The notes beneath the pieces are model-generated. The model ran no database searches. It was not told where the DNA came from and saw only the letters and a program-made list of their open reading frames with translations. The position numbers were made by a program, and so were the translations under genes. From Pseudomonas sp. GD03944 (GTDB lineage Bacteria > Pseudomonadota > Gammaproteobacteria > Pseudomonadales > Pseudomonadaceae), in assembly GCF_029839275.1 (NCBI RefSeq), contig NZ_JAOCAH010000002.1:124001-188000 (forward strand): DNA of 64,000 nucleotides. The letters are read 5' to 3'. This document shows positions 62,621-64,000 of this stretch, piece after piece. How positions within the stretch are numbered: the stretch's first letter is position 1; each line of letters opens with the position of its first letter.

Positions 62621-64000
62621 TTAGCCGACCTGGCCGTGGCAGTGCTTGTACTTCTTGCCGGAACCGCAGGGGCACGGCTCGTTGCGACCGATCTTCGGCT
62701 CGGTGCGCACCGGGGCAACTGCCGCGGCCACTTCGCCGTCCTCGGCCTGGGCGTCGGGCTCGTCGAGGGCAGAGGCATCGGCATGCTGGAACTGCATGCG
62801 CTGGGCCATGGCCTCGGCTTCGCGGCGCAGGCGCGCCTCCTCTTCGGCCGGGTCTTCGCGGCGGACTTGAACGTGCGACAGCACGCGAATGGTGTCGCGC
62901 TTGATCGAGTCGAGCAGTTCCTGGAACAGGGCGAAGGACTCGCGCTTGTATTCCTGCTTCGGGTTCTTCTGGGCGTAGCCGCGCAGGTGGATACCGTGAC
63001 GCAGGTGGTCCATGGTCGACAGGTGGTCTTTCCACAGGTCGTCCAGCACGCGCAGCAGAATCTGCTTCTCGAAGGTGCGCAGCGCCTCGGCACTGGCCTG
63101 CTCTTCCTTCTCGTTGTAGGCCGCCAGCAGCTCCTGCAGGATGCGTTCGCGCAGGGTTTCTTCGTACAGCTTGTCGTCTTCGTCCAGCCACTGCTGGATC
63201 GGCAGGCGCAGAGCGAAGCCGCTGTACAGCGCCTCCTCCAGGCCGGCGATGTCCCACTGCTCGGGCAGCGACTGCGGCGGCAGGTGAGCGTTGATGGTGT
63301 TGTCCAGCACTTCCTGGCGGAAGTCCTCGATGGTCTCACCGATGTTCTCGGCGGCCAGGAGGGTGTTGCGCATGTGGTAGATCACCTTGCGCTGTTCGTT
63401 GGCCACGTCGTCGAATTCGAGGAGCTGCTTGCGCATGTCGAAGTTGCGGCCTTCGACCTTGCGCTGCGCCTTTTCGATGGCGTTGGTCACCATGCGGTGT
63501 TCGATGGCTTCGCCGGACTGCATGCCCAGGGCCTTCATGAAGTTCTTCACCCGGTCGGAGGCGAAGATGCGCATCAGGCTGTCTTCCAGCGACAGGTAGA
63601 AACGGCTGGAACCCGGGTCACCCTGGCGACCGGCACGGCCACGCAGCTGGTTGTCGATACGGCGGGATTCGTGGCGCTCGGAGGCGATCACGTGCAGGCC
63701 GCCAGACTCGATGACCTGCTGGTGGCGCTTCTGCCACTCGGCCTTGATCTGGGCGATCTGCTCGTCGGTGGGGTTTTCCAGGGCCGCCACTTCGACTTCC
63801 CAGTTACCGCCGAGCAGGATGTCGGTACCGCGACCGGCCATGTTGGTGGCGATGGTCAGCGCGCCCGGACGACCGGCCTGGGCGATGATTTCCGCTTCCT
63901 TCTCGTGGAACTTGGCGTTGAGCACCTTGTGCTCGATACCTTCGTTTTCCAGCAGGCGCGACATGTATTCGGAGGTTTCGATCGAGGCGGTACCCACCAG
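62621..64000 (-). CDS. secA: Preprotein translocase ATPase SecA, C-terminal part
   Basis: The last 459 or so residues of SecA; the gene continues past the right edge of the window. Visible are the second nucleotide-binding half ([20 protein letters not shown]), the [19 protein letters not shown] segment, the helical scaffold/wing and a C-terminal zinc-binding motif [14 protein letters not shown] near the end, which contacts SecB. SecA drives protein export through SecYEG. The N-terminal DEAD-box part and start lie outside. Confidence 0.97.
   Translation of the reverse strand: MVGTASIETSEYMSRLLENEGIEHKVLNAKFHEKEAEIIAQAGRPGALTIATNMAGRGTDILLGGNWEVEVAALENPTDEQIAQIKAEWQKRHQQVIESGGLHVIASERHESRRIDNQLRGRAGRQGDPGSSRFYLSLEDSLMRIFASDRVKNFMKALGMQSGEAIEHRMVTNAIEKAQRKVEGRNFDMRKQLLEFDDVANEQRKVIYHMRNTLLAAENIGETIEDFRQEVLDNTINAHLPPQSLPEQWDIAGLEEALYSGFALRLPIQQWLDEDDKLYEETLRERILQELLAAYNEKEEQASAEALRTFEKQILLRVLDDLWKDHLSTMDHLRHGIHLRGYAQKNPKQEYKRESFALFQELLDSIKRDTIRVLSHVQVRREDPAEEEARLRREAEAMAQRMQFQHADASALDEPDAQAEDGEVAAAVAPVRTEPKIGRNEPCPCGSGKKYKHCHGQVG

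Overview
The window is chromosomal DNA from a fluorescent-type Pseudomonas (gamma-proteobacterium). The sequence is GC-rich with strong G/C third-position codon bias. It carries the typical Pseudomonas REP sequence (core GGAGCGGGCTTGCCCGCGAG). From memory, gene order follows the P. aeruginosa PAO1 stretch around PA4332 to PA4403 (sadC, fumarase, olsBA, xenB, sodB-bifA, icmP, mexVW, groESL, ampG, panE, argJ, secA). It is mostly a core-genome segment: I see no prophage, insertion sequence, CRISPR array, tRNA or rRNA.

Layout. 1-8.4 kb: start of a SadC-like diguanylate cyclase, class I fumarase, then a minus-strand run with a ribbon-helix-helix protein, a DJ-1/PfpI protein, a cardiolipin-synthase-like PLD enzyme, YceI, a small anchored protein, a serine hydrolase, a stand-alone diiron metallo-beta-lactamase-fold protein and an acyl-CoA-dehydrogenase-like protein. 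8.4-13.4 kb: ornithine-lipid genes olsB-olsA behind Pho-box-like repeats, acpH, and an ArsR regulator-MFS-xenB operon with palindromic operators. 13.8-25.2 kb: coiled-coil membrane protein, two NAD(P)-dependent oxidoreductases, ArgP with its divergent ACT-protein/ArgO exporter pair, an EamA transporter, sodB, bifA and a lemA/GIDE-EF-hand pair.

25.4-33.7 kb: imelysin/iron genes (icmP, di-heme protein, second imelysin, DUF1513). They are split by an ammonium-transporter module with a sigma-54 promoter, a 59-residue one-helix protein and a PilJ/NarX-type sensor-domain protein. 33.9-40 kb: a chemoreceptor behind a well-formed Pho box, then a MexVW-type RND pump. 40-46.5 kb: groESL with a sigma-32 promoter, fxsA, a HugZ-like protein, an SDR and a DUF481 outer-membrane protein. 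46.5-57 kb: alkyltransferase-like protein, ampG, an MscS channel, yajQ, a response regulator with a decayed GGDEF domain, panE, a histidine kinase, a cobalamin adenosyltransferase, a REP-rich gap, a pseudouridine synthase and an AEC transporter. 57.2-64 kb: a LysR gene whose promoter and N-terminal helix-turn-helix are tandemly duplicated in frame, an HPP-CBS protein, a Nudix-ThiE fusion, a GST, argJ and the 3' part of secA.

Common threads are phosphate-linked control (olsBA and the chemoreceptor), nitrogen-linked control (amt), cyclic-di-GMP signalling (SadC-like, BifA, degenerate GGDEF regulator, YajQ) and envelope or xenobiotic stress. The most unusual local structure is the 225-bp in-frame tandem duplication at the LysR gene. 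Other points of interest are the Pho box before the chemoreceptor, the amt plus one-helix protein pair, and the LemA/GIDE-EF-hand pair. Gene-order comparison with PAO1 is from memory and was not computed.
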